Shown: positions 27,301-41,860 of the stretch, piece after piece
Layout: each line of letters opens with the position of its first letter
Position numbering within the stretch: position 1 is the stretch's first letter
NCBI GenBank assembly: GCA_003508835.1
Contig: PUFA01000086.1
Location: 186,001 to 250,000, forward strand
DNA from: Eonycteris spelaea
Lineage: Eukaryota > Chordata > Mammalia > Chiroptera > Pteropodidae
Reading direction: 5' to 3'
DNA: 64,000 nucleotides
Notes under the pieces: generated by a model
The model's database searches: none
What the model was told of the DNA's origin: nothing
What the model saw: only the letters and a program-made list of their open reading frames with translations
Program-made: the position numbers and the translations under genes

Positions 27301-29959
27301 TACAAATTTATTTAAAATAAATATTAGTTTTTTAAATCAATATGTACACAGAGGGATGATTAATAATTGTTATTTTTCCTCTGATAAGAAGTAATATTAT
27401 TTTACTCTAAAGTATACATTCAGTATATACCAAAAGTATGACATATTACTTCATTGATTTGTGTATTATTTTCTGGGAGTTTAAAATAAATTCTGATATT
27501 CACAGCACATAAAAAGTGAAAAGGTTGACAAACATATGAAATGTAAAATTTTAAACTCCCATTATATAGAAGAAATACTTTCAAATATGACAATTGAAAT
27601 ATGTTCAAATATTGCATTTGAAATCAATTTTGGGTTTTCAATGGAAATCAGACTATGATATCACACACACACGATATTATATGCATCACATATATACACA
27701 TATAACAGAAAATGTATATATACATATATACATTTAAGCATATTTATTATGTGTATATATATAATTATGAAGCATAACATGAATATGACAAATTCAATCT
27801 CATTTGCCAATTTGAATGAGTTGACAGTAATTATTTGAAGTACCTGTTCAAAAGGATTCAACCCCAAATTTAGAATCTTTCAGAAAGAATGCAGCGATTA
27901 TTAGTGTTCATCATGGACTAAAAAAATATTAATAATTAATCTTTGTTTAAGTTACATGCAACTTGGATTCGCTGTAATTTTGATCTACTATAATAAAATA
28001 TATTTAAATTATATTTAGATGCATATACATGATATATATATTTAAAGTAGTTATGGATGTTTTTTTAGGTGATAATGAGTAATTGCCTACTTGTTTCAGT
28101 GGAACAGAAAAAGAACAAGAAATTGAATCACAGCAATTAACGAGAAAACAAGCACAAAATCAACACTTAGTACCTACAGGAACTCCACCAGGTGGAACCT
28201 ATATGCAAATTAAACATGAAAAAATGTAAATAGAATTGAGCATGAACATAGATATGACATACAAGTGTACACTAGTAAAATAAATAAACGGCAAATAAAA
28301 AACCCCAAAATAACATTTTCCAAGATATATTTTCTTCTTTGTATTTTAATATATCATAGCATACAATTGATAGCATAATATTTTTAAGGCATTTTAGCTT
28401 TAAGATTATATGGTATTAAATTTCAAAGACACCTTTATTTTGAAACAGTATCACTTTATACAAAATGTGAATTGACATGAAATTGTAAGTGAATCAATGT
28501 CTTTCTACAAGCCAGTGTGTAACCTTTGTTGATTATTTTTTTATAACCACCATTCAGTAATCAACTTTAATCAACTTTTAGTGGTACTGCCACTGAAAAC
28601 CTGGTGGTCTCAGACATAATATAAAAACTGCGCATTACGTTACCTACGCTTATACTAGACTATCTTAAAACTATGAGGTAAGAGCACTTGAAAAAACATT
28701 AACATGATTCATATGTATGTTATATATGTATATGTTAATATCTGTGTATCTGTAAAAAAGAAACAGTAAAACTAATTTTGTTCACTTTTATTTGTTTCAC
28801 TGTGATACATTGAATTCCTTCTGACTCAAAATCTATACTGCGAATAATGCCACATGTCATCAGTCATCAATCCCTGACACCGTTTCTTAACATGTTGTCT
28901 TTCCACTGATTTGAAGAAAGAAACACCATTTAACTTTTGGACAAATAGAATCAAGTCTGACCTCTTTTTGGAATTTGCCTTTTGGCATGGCCGTTTTTTG
29001 AAGTAACTCAGGAGAACCAATTTCCACAGCGACAACTCTTTTCATGCCTGATGCTTATTCCCTATTCCTGTCACTAACACTTATGTGAGGTGACATATCT
29101 CTGTCTATATTCTTAAATTCTTTATCCCTATTCAGATTAATCTCACTTATTCTGACTCAAAATCAACAAGGATTTACCACATAGTAAAATTTATGCCTGC
29201 AAATGAAAAGAGCCTTGAAGATTTATTTTGTTATTTTTGATCTTTAAATAACTTAGTAATAAACATATTTTACTTTTTAAAACTAAACGGTAATTGATCT
29301 GGAAAAAAAGAGATGGTTTGGAAGGGCATAAACCCATCTTCAAACATATTAATGACTATTTCATAGATTTATTCTGTGTGCTGCCAAATGGAAGATATAA
29401 GGAATAATGGATGAGATATAAGAAGGCTGGTTTTAATTCAGAATGATGAAGAGGTTTCTAAGAATTAGGTGCTCAACCATGAAAAGGGCCATATTGTGAG
29501 ACAGCTAATTCAACATCATTAGAAATGTTGATGCAAATCTTAGATATCTTCATTCGATGAACTTGCTTAAATTATAGATATACAGAAGCTATGTAAGATA
29601 TTGAAAAACCTTTGTCAATAGGGGATGAGACATATTTGTTCACTTTCTGGGCTCCTAATGACAATCATTCACTATAAATAATTTTAGATAAAGGATGGTT
29701 CTAAATAATAAACAAATATCTGGATACACTTTATGTGACATTTCATAAATATATTAATCGTGCCACCATCCATGTATATGGTGTATCTAAAGAAAATTTC
29801 TCTCCATACTCGTCTCCACCAGCCCCAACCAAAGGAGCAGGCCAAAGCAGCAGTGATTGCTACCATATACTTTTTGGATCACAGGCGATTGACTAAAAGG
29901 GAGCAACAGGTAAATACAGGTCCCACAGTATTATACAGTTATTACATGATAGAACAGGA

Positions 29960-30020
29960 GTCAAACCCAGGGCTGGCTAACTTCAAAGCACAAACTCCTA
30001 AGGACCACCACATAGTGCCC
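29960..30020 (-). mobile_element. Short MIR piece
   Basis: AGGAGTCAAACCCAGGGCTG followed by CAAAGCACAAACTCC matches the complement of the tRNA-derived part of MIR. Confidence 0.4.
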
Positions 30021-31434
30021 CACCCCTGGAAACAGCTTAGAACATTTAACAGGTTACTGGCATTAAATATCCAAGAGTAGAATTCTAGATAGTGATTCTC
30101 AAAGATTTTAGACATGGGGTTTTTTCCCACCCCACCTCTGTAATACCTTGTGAGTCCTACTATCCTTTGCAAAGTCCCTTAGAAAAGGACGTTAATAAAA
30201 TTTTTCGAAGAAGAAAAAAATCTGAAATTTTCCTTCAATTTGCTAAACTGATGATAAAGCTCCATGTAATGAATTTTGGGTACCTTCTAGAGCTATGTTG
30301 TCCAATTAGTGACATCTGACTATTTAAATTTAAATCAATTAAGATTAAACAAAATGTTCAAATTATATTTTCATTCTAGCTACTTTTCAGGTGCTCCATA
30401 TCTATATATGCTACCATACTGGATGGAGTAGCTACAGAACATTTTCATCATCACCAGAAGTTTTATTGAAGAAGAAATTGCCGAGTCAAGACTTTTCAAG
30501 TTGCAAGTGACAGAAATCAAACTTAAAGTACATTTAAAAAAATAAATGTGTTAGAAAATGCTATAGTGGATTATAGAATCAAAGAAAAATATTTAGGATT
30601 AGTATATCTTTTGGGACCTGAACACCTAAAAAAACAGGAACCCACTAGGACACTTCTCTGTGTGTCTGTCAGGCTCCATTCTCTTCCACTGATCATGGGT
30701 GTTCTTCGTGATGTCAGCAGAGAGTTGGCTACCATGGCTTCAGATTTACTTCCACTTCTTTATTACATGAGGCCAAAATCTTCCAGCTCCATTCCCCCCC
30801 CCCCCCTCGCCCTGTTATTTCCAGGAGGACTCTGACTGGTCTGGTATAAATGTTTTTGTCCACCCTTCATAACTCACTCTCGCAAGGATGTAAAATATCT
30901 GATCTTCCCAGTCAGGACCATGCCACTCATTTGGCTAAAGTCAGTATTGGAAAAACAGAGGACAATGATGCATGCAGTGGAGGAGCGTCCTCATCAGCAC
31001 AGCCACTGGCAGAAGTGTAAGCAGGTCAATTGCCCTAAATGCTTTTTCTTTAATAATGTACCATCAGAAAAGTACCCCAAATCCCATTCCAAGGTTGCCA
31101 TCATAAATTTTTCATACTCATTGTTTAATGCCATCATTTTTCCCTATTAGTAATTACATAAGAACTGCTTTCACCCATATTAATAAATAAGATCGTTTTA
31201 GTAATTTAGCTAACCATAAGTGAAACATTCATTTTCTTTCTTATATTGAATATCTGTAAACTAAAAAAGAACAGTTGCTGAATTCAAACATACTTTTAAA
31301 AATAATATACTTAATATGAATTACATTACTATAATGACTCATTATACTGATTTTTTTCTATATTTTATAGCTTATGTAACCACATCTGTAATATTTTCTA
31401 CTGGCACAAACATAAGAGAATGTTAACAAAACTA

Positions 31435-31665
<231 letters not shown>

Positions 31666-33516
31666 CTAGAAAAGAATTAAAAAGGTTAAAAAATTATGTT
31701 ACTCTATGTTAATTATATTTGAAAAAATAAAAATATAACAAATTTGAATAATTATGTTATGAGACCACTTTGGAGTGTCACTTTTCATACTATCTATAGG
31801 GAATCTCTTTGAACTGGGATCATTACAGAAAGAAGAAATGCTTCACAGTTAGAGGGATTTAGGAAACAAATGAGGAAATGGAAGTCCAGACAGGTTTCAT
31901 CTGATTTTTGGTCTCCTGTCCTTAAACCCAGTGAATTATATTTTTAGACTAATAGTAATCACTAGTATGAAATGTTATAGTTGTCACTACATATTGTTAA
32001 AAGAAATAACTGTGCTTTACTACAATTAGACAGAAAATTGAGAAGTAAAGATATTTGAGTGAATTGTTGATATAATGTTTAAATAACAGAGAAAAAGATT
32101 CATAACTCAAAGTGTTATCCTTAATTTTGTCTCTTCTAGATCTTCTCATTCCACACTAATAATGAAATAACTCAGAATTCTATATAAAATTAATAGATTA
32201 AGAGTACATTTGAAAAGCCCTCAAAATCATCATATAAGAAACATGGTTAATTTCAATGAAATGTTTTTAATACTTATAGAATTTCAAATATATTCAACCA
32301 GAAATGTGTTATTCAAGTAAAATTAATATTTATGTATTAGGAATATGTTTTTCTTGTTTTTTCCTAGTTTTTTTTTTTAATCATGACAATTTATATATCC
32401 AATAATTTTCTTAGGAATCTTCATATGGTTATGTTGTAAATAGAGAAATACCTACCCCTAATTTTCTTTTTTTTTTTTAATGTATCTTACTATTATAGCA
32501 ATTCAAAAGTTTTATTTAAGGGAAGATTTCATTACAATTCACTTCTAAAAATATTTTCCAAACTTTAGGAGAAATCATTGACATAAGTCAATAGCATATG
32601 CTTTTACTGAAATAGATACCAATTCTCTGTCATAAATTTTAATTGATATGTGTATTCCATTGTTGCAATAGCTGTATTTTGAAATTAATTCAATGTAAAA
32701 GTTAAATACTTTATATTAAATTCTGAAGTGTTTTTCTAGAAGAAATAGTGGCACTTTGGCCATGAAAGTTTACAAGTATTTTAAATATATATATCTTTAA
32801 TCGTTCAATCCAGAAACAAGAACTTGGGCCTCTAGGAGATAATTTTGTACTTTCTTCTAATTGTAATTTAACAAATCAAAGTGATGTTGGAAGTACTGGT
32901 GACTTTGAACAAATAAAAATCACAACATATTATCACTTCATATTATTAATATTTAAGATATTTTGAAATATCATTTATGCAATTTATTAATTTGAAATTA
33001 TGGTAATTAATAAACTCATTGTGAAACAATATTATATAAAGTATGAATTTTGATAACTATTTCAATAGGTTAGATTTCCATTGTAAGACTATATAGTTTA
33101 TTTTATTCACTTAGGAGCAGATTGTCAAAGTGGTCCATGGCACAAAATGTTTTTGATACCTTGACCTGCACTAAGGACAATGGTATTAAAATAATGTGTA
33201 GCCTTTTCAGGAATTATGTATTCTTCTTCACACATAACAATATGTGCTCCTGACACCATGAGGATGGGTAAGCCTTTCTGTATCCAGTGGCTGTGATTAA
33301 CCTGTGCTGAGCTGTGGATATTCTGCTAGGAGTACCCTCTGTGGTATACAGTAGGCTTTTTGGAAACAGCTGATCAGGACAAGAGGTACAGTCTATAAGG
33401 AGAAAAGATTACTTTTCTCTGGATGAAATTAATTGGTCTAAATGGGGTTCTGACCCAACGAACTTGATCTGATTACCTCAGAAGCGATTCATACACTCAG
33501 GTGGTTCTGAACAGGA

Positions 33517-33519
<3 letters not shown>

Positions 33520-33572
<53 letters not shown>
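33520..33572. repeat. (CT)n microsatellite
   Basis: About 26 perfect CT units, all pyrimidine on this strand. Confidence 0.97.
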
Positions 33573-33576
<4 letters not shown>

Positions 33577-35180
33577 GTATCTAATTATTCTAAAAGCCAT
33601 TATGCCATATCCTGGATATACTTACAATGCTTTGAAAAACCACACAATTTGTAGTTTGTCCCCTTCCCTCAAAGAACACATACAAAGCCATAATTTATGG
33701 ATGGGAGAGGAAAACAAAAAGCAAAATTCTCTAATGATGAAAGAAACATATTTTACATTCAGCTCATATGCTGTTAATTTTTACTGCCAGATGCGAAGCC
33801 AGGGAAATCACGTATTATTTGCATTATGAAATCAAAGCGATCCAATGAAAAAAGAAATAAAACTTAAATTAGATCTATGAAAACAATCTAATTCCCTTTA
33901 TCTTTCAAAATAACATGCAAAAGTTCTGTCTGTTATTACTCTAACTGCTTGTTGCTAATATGACTAATATTTTTGGTTTGCTACTACTAGTCTGTCCTAT
34001 TTGAAGGTTTCAGAAGTGCTAACTTGATATTTATCTCCAAAGTTCACATTCTTAACCTCAATGCTATTTTGCCTCTCTAAATGTGAAAACATATACTTTT
34101 GTATTGATGAGGAAGCAAAAAAGGTTAGTTTTATGTTCAAGGCCACACTACATATGAGCAATGGACAGATTAGGGCACAAAGTCAGGTCTCCTAATTTAT
34201 GAGAGGCCGCACAGGGGAATTCACCACCAGTTTCTCTAAAGAATGCAAATGGATATACAACTGTAAGTTAGTAAGAGAGATTAGAGGCAGGAAAGAATAT
34301 TAATAACATAGATATCCAGATTTAATAAGATTTAAATATGCCACTGAAAAAGAATTAACATTATACTTTGCTCTTTAGGGGGTGCATGCATCAAATTTTT
34401 CATCTGACTCTCTTCTGTATAATATAAATTGAAATTCTCAAAACTCAGACTTATTTTATTACACTGTAATCACCAGTGAATACATATAAAAAAGCAGGTC
34501 AAGTGAAACAGGTAGTATTTAAAAAAAAAATTCATTCTATAAGATGATGTTATTTATATCTATAAAGTCTGTATTTAGAAGTTAAACATCATATTTAAAA
34601 GTCAGATTTTGTTTTGAAAATTTCTGGGCATAAGCCCCATTTTCAGTAATGAGACCCAAGTAAAACTAAAGACAAACAAGCAGAAGTATAAAAAATATAT
34701 ATTGAAAGAGACAACTACTCCATTTTCAATATTAAAATAACCAAACATTGATAATCTCTTAGCTCCTTGCATCAGAGAACTAAGAATACAGAATAACTTT
34801 TTTCCTGCTGTCTGGTAGCAAAACAATTTAACAAATTCCACAATCTCCAATATGAAGTCTGTCAAGTAGATGTAATAATTTAGGGGGAATAAAGAATATG
34901 GGGCAGATTATCAAGACATTTAAATAAATTCTAGGGAAAAAAGAAAGAAACCATTTTTACCTAGAAAGTCAGGAATTACTTATTGTGCATCTACACTGCC
35001 CACTTTTATCATCTTACTCCTCACAATTTTTCCTAACCTCATTTCAGTCAGACTTTTGTGCCACCAAATATAGCTGTTCTTATTAAAATCACCAGTAATT
35101 CCTACATTGCTGAAAGCAGTATATATATATTCATTTCTTATCTCTCCTGACCTATCTTCAGCATTTAAAGCATTATTCAT

Positions 35181-35386
35181 GTCTATGGCCATGCCACCCT
35201 GAACAAGCCTGATCCCATCTGATCAAGGAAGCTAAGCAGGGTTGAGCCTGATTAGTAGTTGGATGAGAGACCACTTAGGAAGACCAGGTGCTGTAGGTGC
35301 AAAAAACAGGGGTCGTAAACTGACAAGGTCTTTGTAATCTGTGAGGTCAACCAAGGGTTGCCACGCCTAAAACAAACAAACAAAAA
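35181..35386 (+). mobile_element. 5S rRNA-derived SINE, copy 2 (MEG-R-like)
   Basis: The head at 35181-35299 starts GTCTATGGCCATGCCACCCT and contains GGAAGCTAAGCAGGGTTGAG, matching 5S rRNA end to end. Box A is well kept; box C is mutated (GATTAGTAGTTGGATGAGAG). A tail with CTGACAAGGTCTTTGTAATC and AACCAAGGGTTGCC precedes an A-rich end. The repeat CATTATTCA at 35171-35179 recurs at 35387-35395 as the target duplication. It sits within an L2, so it inserted later than that element. Confidence 0.9.
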
Positions 35387-35748
35387 CATTATTCACTAGC
35401 CTTTCATGATCACATTTTCTCTTGGATTTCTTCCAGTGTTACTATCCATTATTCTCATTCTCATTTGCTGATTTCTACTTTTATCCCCAACTTCTTAAAA
35501 TTGGAGTGGCCTTGTCAGGTCTCAGTTGTCTTCTCTTCTTCTTACTCACTTCATTGCTCATCTCATCTAATCTCATGGCCTTAAAAATTTCAATAATATA
35601 ATGACTCCCAATTTTTATCTCCTGTCTGAACTCTGAATTCCAGAATCTATATCCAACTGTGTACATAACAACTCTGCTTAGGTATCAAGTATAACCTCTG
35701 CAAAAATAAAATTCTCACCATCATCACCACAAACCTGCTCCACGAATG

Positions 35749-35783
35749 TTTTTGTTTGTTTGTTTGTTTGTTTGTTTGTTTTT
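35749..35783. repeat. (TTTG)n tract
   Basis: About eight TTTG units inside the L2 copy. Confidence 0.95.
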
Positions 35784-36842
35784 AACTTAAATAGCAGCTC
35801 CATACTTCTAGTTACTCAGGCCAAGAATCTGGAGGTCACCTGTACTCCTTGCTTCACTTTACACCTATATCTAATCTATAGAGATATTTTATTGAATATA
35901 ATTTTATAATATATGCAGAATCAAACAACTTCTCACCTCTTCCATATTACCACCTTGATCCTGCCTATCATTTTCACCTAGATTATCCATCAGCTTCTAC
36001 CTTGTCAATAGCCTGTTCCATAAATGCAATCAGTGTTTTCGTTAAATAATAGCCAGATCATTTTACTTCTCTCGTTAAAACCCTTCATTAATTACCGATT
36101 TGTCTTAGGCCTCATGGCTCCGGTTTCTTCTTTTACCATATTACTCCCTCATTCAATATGCTCTGTCCTTTTCCCAGATTTCACGCCCATTGCTATCCTC
36201 TTCTTAAGTAAAACCTTCAATACATAAAGGACAAAATTTCTCAAAATTGCCCCTCTACTTAAGTATAGGCTGCTTATTCACCTTTCGTGGAGACTGACTC
36301 TGAAAACTGGAAGGTCTACCCAGCTACCCAGGGTTCATGGAGAACCATTTATCCCTTTATTTCCAATTCTAAGTTCAACTCTCAAGTAGATAACGAAGAG
36401 TGTTTACTCTTGAAAATTTTGCTGGACAACTAAATTTATACATCTGTTTTTGATTAGAAATTACATTCACTTACCATTTTTGCTAATCACTTTAGATTGT
36501 TAAAATTAGTTAAGCTTTCAACTAACATTTATTGCATTCATAATATTATTAGTTTATAACTTTCAAATATGAGGCATTTAGACATGTTCGCCATGGAACT
36601 CAAACACAAATTACTTGGCCTTTAGTTGGAAGCAAATGTTCCTACAATTTCAAAAACTTCCTTGTATAAAAAATACAAATGGAAAATGTATGATTGCGGA
36701 ACACATACCTCCTAAATTAGCCACAATAAAACACAAACAACAAAACAGGGGGATGCATAAAACTCTTAAGATTCTGATTTTAAAAAATGATGCTTTAATT
36801 CAATTAGTTAATTTCCTTTAAAAATTTACAAAAAGTAAAAGT

Positions 36843-37915
36843 TCCAGTCAAGACAGCAGAGCAGAGAAATATGCTCACTTCTTCCCATTACCACATACAA
36901 ATTATAACTAAACTATATAAGAAGCATTACTGAAAGTTACCTGAAGCCTATCTGAACAGAAGTCCTATAACTAAGGATACACAAAAGAAGCCACTTCAAG
37001 ACTGAGAGGACGGATAGAGACGTGTAACATGTTGGTCTCACATCCAGATTAGAAGAAATATTTGAGCTGTGGAGGTTTCCCCTAAGGAGAAAGTGTTCCC
37101 GGACCAACACCAGGCTCCTAAGCCCAGAGTTCCAGTGCAGGAAAGAGAAGCCCCCATAACTTCCAAAAACCAGGAAGGATTGTGCCAAAGTGGGACAGAG
37201 GGCTTCTGGAGCCTCTGGCATACCTCTTAAAGGGCTTATGCACAAACTTACTTGCTCTGACTCACTCGTTCTGAGCTCAGAGCAACAGCTTGGAAACCCG
37301 TCAGGGACATATGAAAAACAAAAACAAAAACAAAAAAACCGAATTGTCCGGCTTAAGGGAGGGAGCTGCTGGAGCAGCTTTCTCCCAGAGAGAAGTGCTG
37401 GCAGAATCCATTGTTCCTTTGTTGAGCCCACCTCTCACTCAGCTTGCATGTACAGGTGGGCAACACATCTGAGTTTCCATCAACCTATTAGCACCATTTG
37501 CCCAATCCGGTGACTACCTGAGATTTAACCCACACAATTTTCGGCCCCACCCAACCCACTTCCAGTGGCTTTTCCATGCACATGGCCTGTCTTGGCTCAT
37601 ACAGCAGACTTTCCTAAAAACCTCTTAAATGTTCACCAACTTCAAACAAGCAGCATCTTGACATGCCCTATACCTCTTACTAAGCAGCCCCAAGCCCAGC
37701 ACCAGTGGCAGCTGGCCTCAGTTCCCAGGTCAGCCTCTCAAAGGTACCTCCAAGACCAGCATAAGTGGCAACTATCTGCAGATCACTTTGTGGCTCATAC
37801 CAAGTGGCCCCACACAGGGGACAGGGTGCAGCTGATTTTGGCCTGCACCAGAACCCTGAGCAAGACACCCCAGAACCAACAGACCCAGGGGCCAGCTTGA
37901 CCCTTTCTATAAAAT
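36843..37915 (+). mobile_element. L1 5'-UTR-like block
   Basis: Markedly more GC-rich than its surroundings. AGACAGCAGAGCAGAGAAAT, GAACAGAAGTCCTATAACTA, CTCTTAAAGGGCTTATGCAC and GCAACTATCTGCAGATCACT fit the module order of older mammalian L1 5' UTRs as I remember them. The overlapping open frames of about 60-164 codons on both strands reflect base composition rather than genes. No ORF1 follows; the copy stops near 37915. Confidence 0.5.
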
Positions 37916-40366
37916 TATATTTCCTTAAAACCTACAGGGACTTCCTATATTTAAACTTTAATAATCCAAAAATTAAGGAATGCATAACAAAACTGACAGA
38001 AAGCCTATTTATGAGTTACTAAAAAAAGATGTAAAAACTTATAAAATCATACAATAATTTATTCGATAAAATACAATGAATTGTTTTGAATATCATACTA
38101 CTGAATTGTTTGTACTATCATAAATAAAGCAAAAAAATACATTTTCAGTTGTAAAGAAATGCATTTTCTGTTTGACCAAATATATATATTGGTCAAATAT
38201 ATTGGTCGAACTCCCCCCAAAAGTTTATGATATGGCAAAAAAATAATATTGACTATTGACACACTTCCTAAGGAACATTTTTAATAAAGTGAGTATATTT
38301 TATTTCCACTTGAAGTAAGAATTTATTCATTGTTTTTATAAGGTATTGCAATTAAAACATGAATTCTCAAAGCTTTTGCATACCTTTCAATACTAAAAAT
38401 CTTGTTGTTTGCTTAGACTTTGAGATATCAAGTGACACTAGAATGACTAAAGCAATTTTGAATACTTTAAAGAAGAAAACCTCAGTTTCTCTGGGAAAGA
38501 CCACAGAATCAGAAAACTCTCTCTGATCACAGATATGTCATTCTATTTGGCTGGTGTTTTAAACATGGGAATCATCTTGGCTATAAATGTCAAGGCCAGT
38601 CAGAGACAAAAGTTTGATAATGATGAGGTAGTAACTTCTTTTTCTGGAATGCTTCCAATCATGTTTATTCTACTTTATTTTATCCTGCCCTTTGCTTTCC
38701 CATCCAGCAAAGGCCTATTCTGGATTCTGATCCCATTCCCACAGTTTTCTCCCAACTAGAAGAAAATATCTCTAAAGTGCCTTATGAAATTAGTCAATTG
38801 GAATAATCTATCCAACAATATCCAAAAAAAAATAAGATCTTTAAGTGGGTTATTTTTCAGAGTCTGGAATGTAGTGGGAGTTTAATGTTTCTCTTATGTA
38901 CCAGGCTGTTCTTGAGAAAAATAATAGTAGTTAGCCCTATCTAGCTTACAAGTTTTTAGATATGCCCTATTTAGTTTTAGTTTTCTATATAACAACCAAG
39001 AAACTTATGAAGAAAGATTACTTGGGAACAATCATAAAAAAGGGGTAAGTAGTTTATGTGTGTGAAGGGTGTGGAGTGGGAAGACATGACAAGGACTGCT
39101 CTGTAAATGGCTTTTGTTTGAACATTTTACAATATTTGGACTTGCTGTTGAACTCCTATAATGACCTTTGCAGATAAGAGGCCCTTGCCAAAATCAAGGC
39201 ACTGTGGTGAGAATGGATAAATTGCTTTTCTTCTTCCAAGAAGCTATAGGTCACCTTGTGAAGAAGGAAGGAGTGCAAGTAAAATATCACCTCAGTGTAT
39301 CTTTTGTCAGCTTGTACATTTAGACAGTCACTATATTCAATGGCTATATTTTATTTCTGTTCTGACTAACCCAGATGGATGAATAACAGTATGAGATAGG
39401 AAGACACCTAATATTCTTTCCTTTTATTTATTTCCATAATTGGCATAATAGTCAAGCAATCCAACCTAGTACTTAGAATTTTTAGAAATGTGGACAACAA
39501 GAATGAAATAATATAAAGTGTTATTTTTAAGGAAACAAAAATAATGTTTACATGGGAATCTAAAAGATTTTATAAAACAGAACATAAAATTAAAATAGAA
39601 GGAAAACATATAGCAAATGTGTCAAATATGTCCATGGATTTCCAAAAGTGTTATTCATTCAGATCTTGAAAGGATTGTTATTTTATTATTAGTAAAAATT
39701 AATGCTTAAAATTCCTGTGGGATGTTTTCTCTAAGTTGTATAAAATATTCTCTCTTAATGGATTCAAACTTCTTTACCTTACAGATCTGGTTATTGGAAC
39801 AGAGGAATTGAGCTTGTTCTTTATTGACCTGCTGAACTAAGGTATGGAGTATGTGTGTATTTCATTCTTTCAAGAGGAATCCACAATAGGGAGAGGAACA
39901 CATTACTAGATTATTTCCAGAATTATGAAAGTATGTCATCCATAGCATTTGTCTTGCTTCTTGTGGCTGGACTATATCAGCTCTGATATTTTTTTTCCTC
40001 TCCTACCCCTGGCTCACTGAAGGCTCCTATTCAATCTTTCCTAAAGGAAATCTCCCTGCCTTTCTTTTCTCCTCTTTATTTCTCTCTTTTTTGATAAATT
40101 GGCAATACTCACACTATGGTAGAAAGAATAGTAACTTATATTGCACAAAGCCTTTAACAGAGTTAATGAATTTGATAGTTTTTTCATTATTATGGGATAT
40201 CCCATCTCTATTATTTTGGAAGTGATGACTGATGATCTGTGACTTGTTACTCTGTCCTGCCCCTGATACCTGTGATCTCTCATATCTACAAAGTTCTCAG
40301 TTGGAAATTCATGTAGGGGGCAAATTGTCAAATGGCTTCATGACAATATGGAACATAATAACCATT

Positions 40367-40417
40367 TTTATTTATTTATTTGTTTGTTTGTTTGTTTGTT
40401 TGTTTGTTTGTTTGTTT
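40367..40417. repeat. (TTTA)n/(TTTG)n tract
   Basis: Three TTTA units followed by about nine perfect TTTG units. Confidence 0.95.
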
Positions 40418-40519
40418 TAGCATTACTCTGTTGGTGATGTAGGGAGATGGGAAGGATGCAAGGAAAATAGGCTAAAGTTTAAGAGATATATGTGCAATGA
40501 TGGGCCATAACAATGAGAA

Positions 40520-40700
40520 CTAGAGAACTGCAGTGAATATGGAGAGTGGAGAGAGATTCAAGAGAAATTCCAGAGGTATCTGGAAAGGACTTGAAATGTG
40601 ACTGAATAGGGACATATGAGACAGATACCTAAAAGGAACGGGGAGCTCCCGGTTTTGGTGACTGGCTGATTGTAATATTATTAATTGAAAGAAAGAAGGC
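40520..40700 (-). mobile_element. L2-like fragment, reverse orientation
   Basis: GAGAGATTCAAGAGAAATTC and GGTTTTGGTGACTGGCTGA resemble complementary L2 sequence. Weak. Confidence 0.3.
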
Positions 40701-41521
40701 TTAAGGTTTTTAAAGGACATACATAGTTTACCACATTCTTAATTTGATGCAATTGCTTAATACTTAAAGTAGTTATACAACCAGTAATTAGAAATACGAA
40801 TGTTGAATTCAGAAGGGAAATAATTATGAAAGCATAATTTCCATACTTGTGATTTCCTTGAGGCAGAGTTTTCATAGATTTCTGCCTCTCAAGCAAAATG
40901 TCAGGCACCTGATAAACTCTCAGAAAAAAAAAAAAAAAAACTGGCAAACTGAAAACTAGCAAATGCTATATACCTTAAAAACAGTGAACCTGAGCTTTCC
41001 ATTGAATCCCTGTGAAGTAAGTATAATCGGGATTATTATTCAAATAGAAGCTAAATATTTTCTAGTATAATGGCATTAGAGATTCATGCATATGATCAAG
41101 GGTTGTAGTAGTGGTTCTTTTAGGCATCAATCATTCTCGGAGGCTGTCGTCCTTCGACTCTCAAGTTACTAAAGCAAAGTAAATTGCCAGGAGAACTGGC
41201 ACATGGCACTAATATTTAATCACCAGTTTCGATTCTGTGGCTCATTTTCCATGTCCAAAATATGTATTTTCTTTAGAAAAAAAGGGAATTTTATTAAAAT
41301 GTACTCATACATGGCTTTAAACTATGCCCCACCATAGGTCTGGCATCTTTTTCCAGGGATTGAATTTATTTATGAAGTTCATTGTATCTTTATTCTGGAC
41401 AGAGACACAAATAAAATTTTATAAAATACATACACTTTCAAATGTATGTATTTAAATACAGTGAAAATATAGGTAACCAAATCCAGTAGCCTTAAAATAT
41501 TTACTGTACCAGAGAAAACAA

Positions 41522-41860
41522 TTACAACAAATATTTATTGAATACCTTCTATGTACTACACATGCGTAAAGTTAGGGGCTTGGGCCACAATGTGAGGACA
41601 TATATTACAATCTTCCCTCCTTTAATGGACGGGAGGAAATAAACAGGCAAACTAAATATAGAAATCAGAGCCACCACAGGAAGGAGCAGGATGCAAGGAG
41701 CGGCTTCCACTCAGTGACCACACCCTTCCATAGAAAGTATCCTTTTAGCATCTGAAGCAGCAACAAAGCATGAATGTGAAGTACATTGTTGATAAGGAAG
41801 GGAAGAAATGATTCAGGAAGAGGGAGAGAATCTATCTATAAATGTCTGGAAGCCAGAAAG
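41522..41860 (-). mobile_element. L2 3' end, reverse orientation
   Basis: ACAAATATTTATTGAATACC and TTCTATGTACTACACATGC begin the complement of L2, continuing with GAAATAAACAGGCAAACTA. Confidence 0.5.

Larger units (their letters stand above)
34975..36220 (+). mobile_element. Long L2 LINE copy interrupted by the second 5S SINE
   Basis: A string of L2 words appears in the right order: CTTCAGCATTTAAAGCATT before the SINE, then TCATCTAATCTCATGGCC, ATATAATGACTCCCAATTTT, CACAAACCTGCTCC, AGTTACTCAGGCCAAGAATC, AATAGCCAGATCATTTTACT and AATATGCTCTGTCCTTTTCC. It is diverged, with no open frame. Confidence 0.6.

Noticed and set aside
30290..30470. A further hAT-type MER element
   Set aside because: Only the opening words resemble the family; the remainder is too diverged to support a call.
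37190..37513. Overlapping open frames of about 60-164 codons on both strands at 36937-37900
   Set aside because: They lie in a GC-richer L1 5'-UTR-like block, lack domains or splice signals, and overlap in opposite directions, so base composition explains them.
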